A stretch of 64,000 bases of DNA from Salarias fasciatus (Eukaryota; Chordata; Actinopteri; Blenniiformes; Blenniidae), in assembly GCF_902148845.1 (NCBI RefSeq), contig NC_043745.1:16478008-16542007 (forward strand), written 5' to 3'. Shown in pieces: positions 36,134 to 47,118 of this stretch (positions are counted from its first letter, which is position 1; each line of letters opens with the position of its first letter). The position numbers and the translations under genes were made by a program. The notes beneath the pieces were generated by a model. That model worked only from the letters and a program-made list of their open reading frames with translations, made no database searches and was not told the origin of the DNA.

Positions 36134-38698
36134 CTAGTCAATGGGTGCCTCAGGTGCCGTGGCAGTCATCAATACAATGGCCTATAGAGAGAAGAGAGGA
36201 TGCATGATGAGGGGCGTGCACAGAGCCAGGTGTCGAGAACACTGTATATCTGCTCACCAGACTTTTTGTGGACCGCAGGGCAGCTCCAGCCAGGACTGAC
36301 ATGACCAGACAAGTAATTCCTCCAACTATATGATTGAATGTTTCGACAGTTCCCAGAACCGCTCCGACCATCTAGAAAACACAAACACATGCCAAACAAA
36401 TTACAAAATGTTAGACAATCAAGATTATTCCTTAAAGAAAAAGGAAATGGTGTTTCAAAAGGTATATGATGAACAATACGTTGAAAAATTACTTAAATGC
36501 ACATTTTAATTAATTTAATTCCCAGTGCACAATGCTGCCATTCATGGGGGATAACTTTAGTTCATAAGTTCACTTTTGTTCATAAATTCTTTTTCAATAG
36601 GATGATCAATTTATTCAAAATAAATAATAAAGGAATAGAAAATAACTGAATTGTATAGAAAGTCAAATATGCTGCCCGTCTGCTAGAGATGTGATTTCCC
36701 AACCCAAAGGTCAATCAAATGTTAATCAAATATTATTTATAATCAGTTGGTTATTGAACTCTGAAAATATTAGTATTAAAATACTTACGTGATAATTGAG
36801 TGATGGATTTGTGTAGTTGTCAAAATATTCATAATCATTCAGGTAGTGATAACTGTGAAAGTTAGGCACAGACATCAGGATGACCCAGATCATGCTTGGT
36901 ACAGATATGACGCTCAGAGCCAGCGATATGGTCACCTGCACATAAACAGGGGAAGAACAGGGACATACAGTAAATAAATCACTTAATTCACGTTTAATCA
37001 CTCACACAATACATGGTCACACTTAAAAATCCAAAGAGATGTAATCCAAGAGCTTATCAATATACTGTATTCCTCTGAAGGACTATACATATGTTTAACT
37101 ACAACAAAACATCTGAAATAAACATATGCTTACAGTTCTCTTGGTGGGGTTTTTCTCCGTCACAATATACAGAATCCCACATGCCATTAACTAGGAGAGG
37201 ATGAGAGAAAATACAGTTAAGTATCTCTCAGTCTTTTTTCGAACAAGCACAGCATTGCATTAGATTAAACATTTTCTCCATGGCCTGTTAATCACTCTGA
37301 AATGAGTTTAATCAACTTTAGGCATGACACACCCTGACAAACCAAATCAAATTACAAAAGTTGCAGGGAAAACAACCAATCAAAAGGCTGAAATAACACA
37401 AGATGAAACTACAATCATGAATCAAAAAGCCAAGCTGAAGAGGTGAGCTCTCTTTAAAGCGGACCAATTATGCTATTTTTCAGTCACGTCATATAGGTCA
37501 AAGAAGCCCAAAAACATAGTATATAAGTTTGTTTGCCCCAAATTCATGTTATGTTTGGAGTTTGAGCGGTCTAAAAAGTGGCTCTGAGGAGCCCTCCTCA
37601 GAACAGCCTGCTTTTCACAGCCTACTTTCCGGGATGCACTTGAACACATCTGGCCACGCCCACTCTCTCACACGGGGGGGGGGGGGGGGGGGGGGGGCGG
37701 GCGGGGGGCACCAATGACGTATAGAATTAATATAGTAATATAATATATTATATAATATTTCTATAATATAGTAATTCTATACGTCATTGGGGGGCACAGT
37801 CAGAGGCACGTCCCCTCGACCGTTTCAGCTTAAGTTTCAGTTTCATTTTCAAAAATGTGGTGTAGAGACAAGGAGGAAAAAGACAGTTTTCAAATTTGAA
37901 CGTCTAAATGAGGCTACGGCAACAATACTACTATAACCACCTATCCGGGGGCCCCCCAAAGGCTGGACCCTCTTGTTGACATGAAGAGGAAGAATTGCAT
38001 GTTTGAGTGTATATTTCGTTAAGAGTGCACAATTGAGGGAGGTGACTGAATTTTTCACTTCTGGGGGCTCATACAGAGGCTCTGGGAGGTAATATGACTG
38101 TAATGACACCTTTTTAAAGTGAATTTTGCATAATATGACTCCTTTAAATCCTTCCGGTCACAGATTATCAGGCAGATAGTTCAAGCAGAGTGGAAGCTGT
38201 AGGACGCCTCACCAAACCTTTTAGCTTTGTATTTCAGTATAAAGGGAAGCTCAAACCTCATTCTCTAATATTTTTTGCTATGTTTTGTGTTTTCAACATA
38301 AACTTATTTGACCGTATAACTAAACCCCCGTGTTGAGCCACTCACCAATCCACTGTGCGTGAGACTGGGTAGGACCGGGAACCATTTGTCTTCCGTTTCA
38401 TTAAGTGCAAGCGCAGCAAAATTAACACATAATAAAGATGAACCAATGATCAGCACAACGATCTGCAGGAAAAAAATAAACTCAGTTTTATTTCGTTTGA
38501 TTATATAAGCACAGTTTAAATTTGTGAACACATATTTATGCACAAGAATGTGTGTATGAGTTGTGTGTGTCTCACGCCGGTGATCTTGGGCTGGCCCTTC
38601 AGGAAGCGGTGTAGAGGTTTGAGGCCTCCCACAGTGGCAGCTTCACCCTGTCCAAGACGTCGTCCAGAGTCCCTCACAGAGCTGATCTGAACAGACAT
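36134..38698 (-). CDS. MS4A-like four-transmembrane protein, copy 1
   Basis: Member of the membrane-spanning 4-domain (MS4A/CD20-like) superfamily, expected at the plasma or endosomal membrane; its ligand or partner is unknown. Coding exons: 38576-38698, 38346-38462, 37134-37190, 36789-36935, 36258-36371, 36134-36181. They total 606 nt, 201 aa, and every intron is phase 0. The ATG is the first codon after a splice acceptor (CTTTAG), so the 5' UTR lies in an upstream exon. The cytosolic N terminus ends KGQPKITG. TM1 is IVVLIIGSSLLCVNFAALAL. The TM2 exon contains the family signature GILYIVTEKNPTKRT (compare CD20 GSLLAATEKNSRK). TM3 (SLALSVISVPSMIWVILM) leads into an extracellular loop rich in Tyr and Asn. 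TM4 is GGITCLVMSVLAGAAL. The C-terminal tail is short and has no ITAM. Confidence 0.88.
37458..38143. mobile_element. piggyBac-type MITE in intron 2 of MS4A-like copy 1
   Basis: The intron between coding exons 2 and 3 of copy 1 contains about 690 bp absent from the same place in copy 2 (48257-48262, single CTTTAAATCC). The extra DNA is flanked by TTAA at 37454-37457 and 38144-38147. Its ends are inverted: AGCGGACCAATTATGC on the left and GCATAATATGACTCCT on the right. TTAA duplication is the mark of piggyBac-family insertion. The interior has no transposase. It holds a G/C run (37674-37702) and an AT-rich palindrome at 37709-37793. Confidence 0.85.
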
Positions 38699-39639
38699 CT
38701 AAAGGACAGAAAAACACTGTGTGTTTAATGACAATTTTAATAACCAAAATCAACCTTCGGCAGCCAAAAAAAGAAATTCTGCTTTATATCTGGAATCACT
38801 TGTCTCAATGTGCAAAAACAAAAAAAAAAAAACAGCACACAGAGAGAGACTACGACCACACGCAGAGGCATCAACAGCACATAGAGAGACCTAACAATGC
38901 ACGATTACGGTTTTGTGCGCACAGAATTTTGGCACTGTGTTGACGCCACACACCAGGAGCCCAACACAAAAAAGCTGAATGTGAAACAAATGTAGTTTTA
39001 GTGATTTTTGGTCGCCAAAATCAGTTTTTAGTCTTAAATGATTACCTGACAACCTTCTAAATCGAGCGTCAATGTTTCTTATTGTATTTGTTTTCATCTA
39101 TACTCATAATCATAATCACGGGTATTTATGCTTGAATTTTTGTTTTACAAAAAGAAACAGTGACACGTTTAGTTATTTTATTTGCTTTTTACAAGAAAAA
39201 CTAAACTTTGTCACACTGCTGCATCTACATTGTACTTTATTGCAGTGTCAAAACTGAATTTTGTACATTGTAATTTCTATATGTATTTATTTTACATGTT
39301 TACTTAATTCAAATATGTGTGAGCTTGAGAACGGGAACGGTTCATCTTGTTGGGTGACTCCAGTTACTCAAATCAGTCACAGAATCAAATTGTATGTGTA
39401 ATATCACAAGCTAAATTAGGACATGATCACCCTTTTTGATCAGTTTGGGTCAAAAGAGATATATTTCTTGGAATTCCTGATACATTATTTGAAGAAAAAG
39501 AAGCATTTAGTTGGTAGGTTGAAATAAAAATTTTAATTTTAAAAATGAAAGAAAAAGTTTGCTAGAACTCACCGAATACAAAGTTTAGACACTAGAATTG
39601 TCTGGAATATCTTGGTTTTATGTGCTGAGCATGGATAAA

Positions 39640-39745
39640 GGAAGGTACACCCTTGACAGATAGCCAGTTGATCACAAACACACTCACATTCACTCCCATG
39701 GGCATTTTAGGGTAAAAAAGGAAACCCATGCACATTTATTTGGAA
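39640..39745 (-). repeat. Degraded fish SINE body
   Basis: On the plus strand it reads TACACCCTTGACAGATAGCC, CACACTCACATTCACTCCCA and AACCCATGCACAT. These are complements of the landmarks of the common fish repeat. It lies upstream of MS4A-like copy 1. Confidence 0.5.
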
Positions 39746-40020
39746 TATCTAACTGGAACTGGAATATCTGGAAAAAAATTCATTCAGAGGTAATATTCCA
39801 CCTGCACATGTAAACCAGGATCACAAGTGGACTGTGTCTGCTTCACCATGAGAGCTTCAATGATATGCTTGGTGAGGGCTGTGGCTTCTTCTGGGCTCCT
39901 CCAACCCTTTCTAATTAAAACGGACCCCAACCACAGTCTGGAATTCCATCAAGATTTTCACAACAGAAGGATCTCCAGTTTTTAAGCCACATTGGAGGTG
40001 CAGCTGTGCCCTCAACCATG

Positions 40021-40062
40021 CTGAATTTCTCCTCCGGTAGTGGGGGGGGGGGGGGGGGGGAC
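40021..40062. repeat. Poly-G tract
   Basis: About 20 G within a transposon-rich stretch upstream of MS4A-like copy 1. Confidence 0.9.
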
Positions 40063-40239
40063 TTTTTCAAACCTGTAGCACCAAAGTTAATCGTAAAACA
40101 AAGAAGAGAAAAACGCTGTCTACTTCTTGAAGACGTCAGTACGACACGGCTGGCCCGTCCAATCAGAACGCTTCACAGACCCCGGTGTGAGAGAGGATTT
40201 AATTCTTCGTTTTTCCCATAAAAACACAACTGTCATGAA

Positions 40240-40417
40240 TATAATTCAGAACTAGAATTTGGCACTCAGAGAGCGCAGACCTCCGCCACAGCTCAAATCA
40301 GTCACCAACAACCATAAGAACACCATATATAATCACACAACATTGTGATCGGGGTGTGGTCAGAGCGGAGTGCTGCAGCGTGTGGTGCCTCTCTCTGTCG
40401 CCCTATCACCCTCTCTC

Positions 40418-40452
<35 letters not shown>

Positions 40453-41680
40453 ATCTGAAAAGGAAAACCGAAAAGCAACATAATTAATGTTATTTTACTT
40501 CATTTTAATTTGAAAATTGACCAGATTCTCTCGTATTTTCCATTCCAGACTTCCTGTGTGGTGTGATCTGCTCTGTCCAGCTTTACAACTCGCGGTGCAC
40601 GGCGCGCGGCTCGCAGAGAAAATAGAGAGGAGCAGAGCGCCCGCGGTCCACGGCGCGAGCTGCTACTCACGCGGCGCTGTCCCGCACCTCTTGTATGAAC
40701 CATCAGATAGGTTAACAGGGGCGCCGATCTGACAGTCGGTGCGCGGCGCTTCTCACTTCCGCATCGGAAGCGGCGCGTCCTGTGTGAACCAGGTGTTTGT
40801 CGCCCCCTGTCGGTGGGCCTGCCCACCCATTTGAAAGACTCCCTATCTCTCAATGATAAAGAATCTTTTAAAAAAATTCCTGGATCCAGACAGTGATCCC
40901 GATCATCACCAAAATTTCATCAGTTCTAAGTTAGCCCAAGACCCACCTTTCCACAAAGTTTCATTGCAATCCGTCAATTACTTTTTCCGGGATCTTGCTA
41001 ACGAACCAAACAACCAACCAGCCAACCAATAAACCACTCAAACCAACAAACCGACATGATTACATAACCTCCTGGTGGAGGTAATTACTTAATTACCTCC
41101 GCCAAGGAGGTTATGTAATCATGTTGGTTTTTTGGTTTGTTGGTTGGTTTGTTAGCAACATTACGGAAAAAGTAATGGAAGGATGCAATGAAACTTTGTG
41201 GAAAGGTGGGTCTTGGGCTAACTTAGAATCCATTTAATTTTGGTGATGATCTGGATCACTGTCTGGATCCAGGAATTTTTTAAAGGATTCTTTATCACTG
41301 AGAGATAGGGCGAGTTTTCACATAGTTGGGCAGGCCCACCGATGAGGGACAAATGGGTCTGTTGTCCTGGGCCCAGGGTTGGAGGGGGGCCCAGAATTAA
41401 AGGTGGAGGGGCTCATCCAGCACCCCACTCATGGCTCCCGACGCAGCATGCAGGCACTGCGCTGCTCCGCGCTGCTCTGCGCCTCCCCACACCCCGGTCC
41501 AAGACCGCATGCAGGCACCGTGCCGCACCGCTCCGCGCCGCATGCCACAGCGCTCCGCTCCGATCACACCCCCGATCACAATGTTGTTTTATTATATATG
41601 GTGTTCTTATTGTTGTTGGTGACTGATTTGAGCTGTGGCGGAGGTCTGCGCTCTCTGAGTGCCAAATTCTAGTTCAGAAT
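40240..41680. mobile_element. Nested inverted-repeat (fold-back) element
   Basis: The outer arms 40240-40362 and 41563-41680 are inverted copies sharing TTTGGCACTCAGAGAGCGCA and the complement of GACTGATTTGAGCTGTGGCG. Inside them a second, larger inverted pair occupies about 40797-41070 and 41085-41350, meeting around 41080. A GC-rich spacer lies between the arms on each side. The inner arms contain a pentameric TTGG(T/G) tract and a CAAAGTTTCATTGCA block known from an abundant fish repeat. No transposase is present. Confidence 0.7.
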
Positions 41681-41683
41681 AAA

Positions 41684-42600
41684 CTAGGGTGACCACCTGT
41701 CCCGTTTAAGGCTGTTTTGTCCCGCTATTTCAGTGTTTGTCCCGCGTCACGCATATCAGGACAATGTCCCCCTTTTCCATTTATTGGCAAAAAGAAAAAA
41801 AAAAAGAATACAAACAAAATTAACCAGCCCAGAGCGGGTCTATTCCTCTACCTCTATGCTCTGATCTGCGCGAGCGGAGAGCATTTCATTTCAACCAGTG
41901 GTTGCAGGAGACAACGATGACGCCCGTCCAATAGGCTGCGTTTTATGGTACTACGTCAAATGTATACGCCCCAAACAAACACACGAGGGAGTGAGGGAAG
42001 TGGAGCGGCGAGAGTCCGAGTGATGAAAGTAGAGCGGCGGAAGAAGATGTAAATGAAATGATGAGTGGACCACAGTCAAAAAAGAGAAAATGTTCTTTCA
42101 AAAAGGAATGGATGTCTTAACACAGCTGGGTGAGACCAACTGACGAGCCGACAAAGCCCTGTTCAGCTACCTGTTCAGCAGCAGCTTCTCCTGGTGGAGA
42201 AAATGATGTCAAACGACATGCTGGATGTGATTCTCATCAAAAAAAGGTCCAACAGGAAGAGACATCTAATATTATTGAGCCTCTGCAGTGAAAGAGAGGA
42301 CCTTACTGGAGGCTGTAAGGTCAAGCAAAAAGTATAAATTCAAGAAGAACTAAGGTAAGAGTCATATGTTTATGTATTATAATGGTCAAATAATCATGTT
42401 TTATTGTGTATGTATCTAATGATGCTAATATTTGTTGGCTTTTTTTCCTTCTGTGTTTCAGAAATGTGTCCTCGAGCCTCTACACAGTGCTGCAAGAAGC
42501 TGACCTACTGAGAGAAAAGACACAGACTTTTTATTCTGCCTTGTACATTACAGTTAAACATGGCAGTGTTAAAAACACTATGTAACCACACTCAGTGAGC
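41684..42600 (+). mobile_element. hAT-like transposon fragment
   Basis: The left end CTAGGGTGACCACCTGTCCC resembles termini of hAT-Tip100/Zaphod-type elements. Downstream, in the plus frame near 42060, the peptide MSGPQSKKRKCSFKKEWM resembles the basic N terminus of hAT-family transposases. It then degenerates within about 200 bp. The right end is not found, so the end coordinate is approximate. It directly abuts the fold-back element. Confidence 0.5.
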
Positions 42601-43314
42601 ACTTCTTCTCATTTCTCATTAACATTTCAACTGTTTTCTCTGCTTAACGCCATGGGGTTTTTTTTTGTATTTTGCTTTTTTTTTCTGATAAATGAGGTAC
42701 ACAGGCTCAAACACATTGGTTTACTAGAGAAATATAGATGTCTAAATTGAAGAGGTTCACCATAGTGAGTGAGTCAGTCAAAGTAACCAACTCCAGACAA
42801 TGTATAGAATTTCCCCCCAATAGAAGGGGTGGGGGGTTCTTCTAAACAGTTTGTCCTCAGTATATTTCAAAAGCCTGCAAAATCCTTTTCTCTCAAATGT
42901 CGACTTCTTTTCAGTGCACATTGTGCTTGTGCACCCTTTTTACAATCTCAATTTAAGCTTTTATTGTGTGAAACAGGAGATTACTTAGAAAAAGGTCAAA
43001 AAAGGAGAAAAGGTCTTTGAGTAAAGACAGCTTGCGTTTGCAGTTTCATTACCTCTTCACAGTATTCTCTGTGATCTCAACTCAAATCAAATCAGAACCA
43101 AACTGCAACTCAATATTCAGTCATTTATGTTAAGAAATGGCAGAAGAAGAAAAATAACCCGTCAGGAAGTGATTAAACCCGTTCCAGGGGGAGTTTCAAA
43201 TTCTCATAGCAGTTTATCAAATTTTCATCGATTTTGTACATCTCTGCAAACTTCACAGGCACTGAAAGTGAACTATAATGATCAGAACAAACTGCAAAGC
43301 AGAGAAACACAGAC

Positions 43315-43420
43315 CTCGTGCAGTCCAGCGGTCGGAGCAGGAGAACTGTTGTCTGGCGGATCTGGAACAGAGTCACGTTCATGTGCCATCAGTGGACGAT
43401 TCGTTCATTTTGACCACAAA
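43315..43420 (-). other. Putative noncoding first exon of MS4A-like copy 1
   Basis: On the minus strand the block ends CTGGACTGCACGAG followed by a GT donor (GTCTGTG). The same block and donor occur upstream of copy 2 (50352) and, more diverged, copy 3 (58283). Each gene's ATG sits immediately after a splice acceptor, so an upstream 5' UTR exon is required. This block is the best candidate. The upstream limit (transcription start) is not known. Confidence 0.6.
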
Positions 43421-43969
43421 CACTGACGTTGTAATCGCTGGGAAAACAATCGTGCAAATACCTTACATTTATATGAACTTGAAATGTTTTTTTATTCTCT
43501 CATTTAGCATGCTAATTCCTGGTAATGTTAGTTTTTTGTTAGTTTGGAAGTGCAGTGCTCGTTCAACATATTAAACGCATTAAATGAAGCAACAAAGTTT
43601 ACTGAAAGTGCATGATTTGGGCGGCCAGTCATGAGCATGAGCTGATGAAATAATTTGTATAATGGCCAGAAGGTCTTCAAATGGATATAATCAAATCCAT
43701 ACTGTAAATTTAAAAAAAAAAAAAAAAACGGTAATTTTCCGGCAGCTGGAGCGCCAAAAACATACCATGAAATAACAGAAAATTGCTTTCTCATGAAAAT
43801 ACAGTTTATCTTCGTAATTGAAATACAGTTTGTAGTTGTAATTTTAGCAAGAGTTTGCCTTAATTTAAGGTTGTTTAACGTTTAATGACAAACATTTAAC
43901 GTTATAAACAATGAAATTATTAAATGTGAGTCGTCTTTTTAAACAGATAATAAACAAAACAAAACTACT

Positions 43970-44160
43970 AGGGGTAATTTAGGGTGATCAATTAACCTGA
44001 CATGCATTTTTCTTGACCGTGGGAGGTAGCTGGGGAACCCACGCAACAATAGGGAGAACATGCAAACTCATCAAAAAAGAGCTCAGAGTCCCGATGGGTA
44101 CTTGAATCCAGGAACTTCATGCTGTGAGGCACGAGCACCAACCACTAAACCACCGTGCAC
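43970..44160 (-). mobile_element. tRNA-derived SINE, 5' part
   Basis: On the minus strand it starts GTGCACGGTGGTTTAGTGGT with a box-A-like head, a degenerate box B near CTGGATTCAAG, then GAGTTTGCATGTTCTCCCTA, GCGTGGGTTCCCCAGCTACC and GTTAATTGATCACCC. This is the most complete copy here of the repeat whose remnants occur at about 6330, 11690, 15700, 27580 and 39640. Confidence 0.7.
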
Positions 44161-44199
44161 TACGGGGATAAGTGAGAGGTGAATTTTCACCATTATTTC

Positions 44200-45325
44200 C
44201 GATGTAATTTTAAGGATTACATATAATTTTAATGATTATAACGATTTTCCCTCTTTTTTTAAGAGATGTAAAGTTTAATTTTACAGTTTATTTCCACAAA
44301 TAACTGAAAAATATTTGTAAAATTAAATCTTTTTTTTACTGTTAATTCGTATGTAATTTTAAGTGATTTTTCCCTTTTTTTAGAGTTATAAAGTTGAGTT
44401 TTACAGTTTACTCCCTTAAATAATAGAAAAATATTTGTGAAATTACGATACACTTGTTAACGTATTTTAACAATAAATATCCATATTTGTAATTGGTTTC
44501 TTTGTAAAAGAACAGAAATACTGTGTTTTTTCATAGTTATAGAGATTTCTTGTTATACAACATTTGACATGCAAAATCACAGTTTATTTTTGTGAATTAT
44601 TTGGCATTTTGAAAATACAGAAAAAATTGTAAAATGAACAGTAAAATACTGTTATATTACTATTTTTTTGGTCCTGACTCAGTTCACCTTAACTGGCCTC
44701 CTACCTGGACAGATGAGAAAATGCCTAGAAATATTCACTGACAGTAATTCATCGCCGCTCAGCAGTTCCTTGAACTGCTTTGAGTCTGGAATAGCTGTCA
44801 TGTTTGGAGGAGGTGGGTGCAGGGACGAAAACCCAAGGAGTCAGAAACACTCGGAGTTCTGAACAAAACTCATTTATGTCCATGGAACAAAGAAAAAGGC
44901 AAAAGTTTTAAAACACCATTCACTCAGGAACAGAGAAGAGAGAAGCAGCCACACTCGGGTGCACGGAAGGCTGCTCACACAGGACACAAACACAGCTCAC
45001 ACAAAGCACAGAACTCCCACCCAGGAGCACAGAAGGAGAGCAGGAACACCTGCTGAAGATCTCACATGAAGACAAAACTCCTCACACAAAGAAGCAAAGG
45101 GGTGACTGGAATTACAGGCACAGGTGAACAACATCAGGTTGAGGAACAGCGTTCAACTTGAGGAGAGGGAGCCACAGAGCCAGAAGTGAGAGACACAGTT
45201 ATCGCCTCAGTCCATGTCATATATGTCCGCTCTGGACCACCTCCGAATAGTATGAGGACTTTACTTGTCTCACTGGGACGTGAACCCAGTACATGACTCA
45301 TTCTGCATTGGTATTAACTCTGTGC
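44200..45325. other. Intergenic region, no supported gene
   Basis: An AT-rich stretch at 44200-44660 contains two imperfect copies of a roughly 110 bp block (TTTTAAGAGATGTAAAGTTT-like at 44258 and 44381). 44800-45200 is unclassified repeat-like sequence. Confidence 0.4.
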
Positions 45326-45329
45326 CTTA

Positions 45330-45745
45330 CGGTGCTTTTTCACTAGTCCATGCTTTGCCCCACTTTACCCAGTTCAGCCCTGGTTCCTGCATGTTTCCAT
45401 GACATTTTACTACCTCATACCAGGTTCTTTCATGGTCCCCGCTGGTCCCTGCTCACCTGAGGCCAAGTGGGGCTGACGTTGTGACGTCGGCAGATGGCTG
45501 TCCTCTGATTGACCAGAGTGTGACGTCAGCAGCGACTGCGGTGACACTCACGCCCGCCATTTTTAAAACCTCGCAAGAGCAATGTGGTAATATGCTCAAA
45601 AGTCAAATTGTCAGAGGAGTGATGAGGTGCGGACATGTATAATGTACTCTGCATAATGAAAAACGACTGGGACCAAGGCCAGGCAAGGCTGGACAAAGCA
45701 AACCATGCGGAGTAGGGCCAAGTGGGGATCAGTGGAAAAGCGCCA
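45330..45745. mobile_element. PIF/Harbinger-type MITE
   Basis: The left end CGGTGCTTTTTCACTAGTCC and right end GGATCAGTGGAAAAGCGCCA are inverted copies. TTA flanks both sides (45327-45329 and 45746-45748), as expected for the 3 bp TWA duplication of Harbinger elements. It is 416 bp and noncoding. Subterminal CCAAGTGGGG/CCCCACTTGG repeats are present. Confidence 0.75.
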
Positions 45746-45779
45746 TTAGTGAGTTTCCAGGTTGCTAGTGGGTTGAGAG

Positions 45780-46720
45780 CTTTGGATGTTGCAGATATTT
45801 CTTTTCCAGCCACCAAGCTTAGATGTGCACAGAGTCCAAAAGGGTCATTGTTACTCTGCAGCCGGTACTACACAAACTTTATGTGGGACTAAATGTGAAT
45901 CAGCATCTAAACCAGTTCTGCTGACGTCAAATCCACGACAGTGTTCCAGATGTTGCATCGGCAAGCCATTCAGTCAGCTGGATGTCGGTGTGCCTTGTCC
46001 ACATTCACCTGGCGATCCATCCTCTTTGCCAACTCTAATGTAAGTAGGTGATCCAGCATCAATCAAAATCTTGCTTGATAACAGCTCAAAGTTGATGGAA
46101 GCAGGTTTTTTGACTAATGTAAATGGATTTACACTGCTGCTGGATGCCGGTGCAAAGAATAGAAGCACACAAGGCTTGGCTCATAAAAAATGTCCCGACA
46201 GCTCCTGTTACTGAATGCTCCATTTATTATTTCCACAAAAAAGTACAACAGGATAACAGTACCATTATAACAGTTTAGTTAGTTATAGTCTACAGTCATG
46301 TGCTGCTCCTTCTTGCAGTCACCTTAGCTGCACCTCAAAAATGTGGTCTTAACACTGTTTTCTTCAATCATGCACAGCTGGCCTCATTAACCTGCTGCTG
46401 CCATGCCAGGTCCCTCTTGAAAAAGACACTTTGTATCTCAACAAGGCTTTTACCTGGTTAAATGAAGGATATATAAATGTATAACCTTGATGTGTAAATG
46501 CTCTTCTAGTAGAATCTGTTAGTGTTACCTGCAGTACAAACATGTATTGCAATAAAAAAAAAAAAAATTAATAAACAATGTACTGCAAAAAGGCCCTCAG
46601 CCACCCTCTGTCTCGAGGCATTTTTCACAACATACAATAAAGCAATATAGACACGGGTCCAACCACTGTCAGGCTGGAGTGTGCTCACATTGTGGACATA
46701 AAATCAATCTATCACCTTCA
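45780..46720. other. Unclassified intergenic sequence
   Basis: No gene is supported. The interval lies between the Harbinger-type MITE and the 3' flank of MS4A-like copy 2. The part from about 46720 onward aligns by eye with the 3' flank of copy 1 (about 35930 onward) and belongs to the tandem duplication. Confidence 0.4.
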
Positions 46721-46869
46721 TGACAGTGGCAAAACATTTACATATTTTGTGTCTTCTTTTGCAACATATTTTGATCTACATCCAGTACTTCTTACACACC
46801 AAGGGCCCTGTTGTAACCCTGTTGGCTTCATGCCAGTCCTGCTGCTCCCCTAGTGTGATTGTAGGCTGG

Positions 46870-47065
46870 GTAAACTGGTCCAGAAAGGGCCGCTGTGGCT
46901 GCCGGTTTTTGTTCCAACCAAGCAAGAGCACACTAGACTCCACCTATTTCACCAAGTCTACAGGTGGACTCAGTTGAGGAAATGGGTGGAGTCTGATGTG
47001 CTCCTATTTGGTTGGAACAAAAACCAACAGCCACAGCGGCCCTTTCTGGACCAGTTTGGAGACCC
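46870..47065. mobile_element. Palindromic MITE in 3' flank of MS4A-like copy 2
   Basis: The arms TGGTCCAGAAAGGGCCGCTG (46878 onward) and CAGCGGCCCTTTCTGGACCA (ending about 47056) are inverted copies extending about 50 bp. A diverged inner pair lies between them. The corresponding 3' flank of copy 1 (36060-36090) runs straight through this position without the insert, so insertion followed the gene duplication. Confidence 0.75.
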
Positions 47066-47118
47066 CTGGTATAGGCCGTGATGGTTCAGTCTCACTTCAG
47101 TCGTTCCTCTTTTGATCT

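Noticed and set aside
40500-41626. Arg/Ala/Pro-rich frames
   Set aside because: GC-rich DNA inside the fold-back element; there is no homology and the frames run on both strands.
44800-45200. Possible solo terminal repeat of a retroelement
   Set aside because: The purine-rich repeat-like sequence has no paired copy, primer-binding site or target duplication that I can see.
45780-46170. Possible retroelement protease-like peptide (GFTLLLDAGA)
   Set aside because: A single short similarity without flanking reverse transcriptase, integrase or terminal repeats; too weak to name an element.
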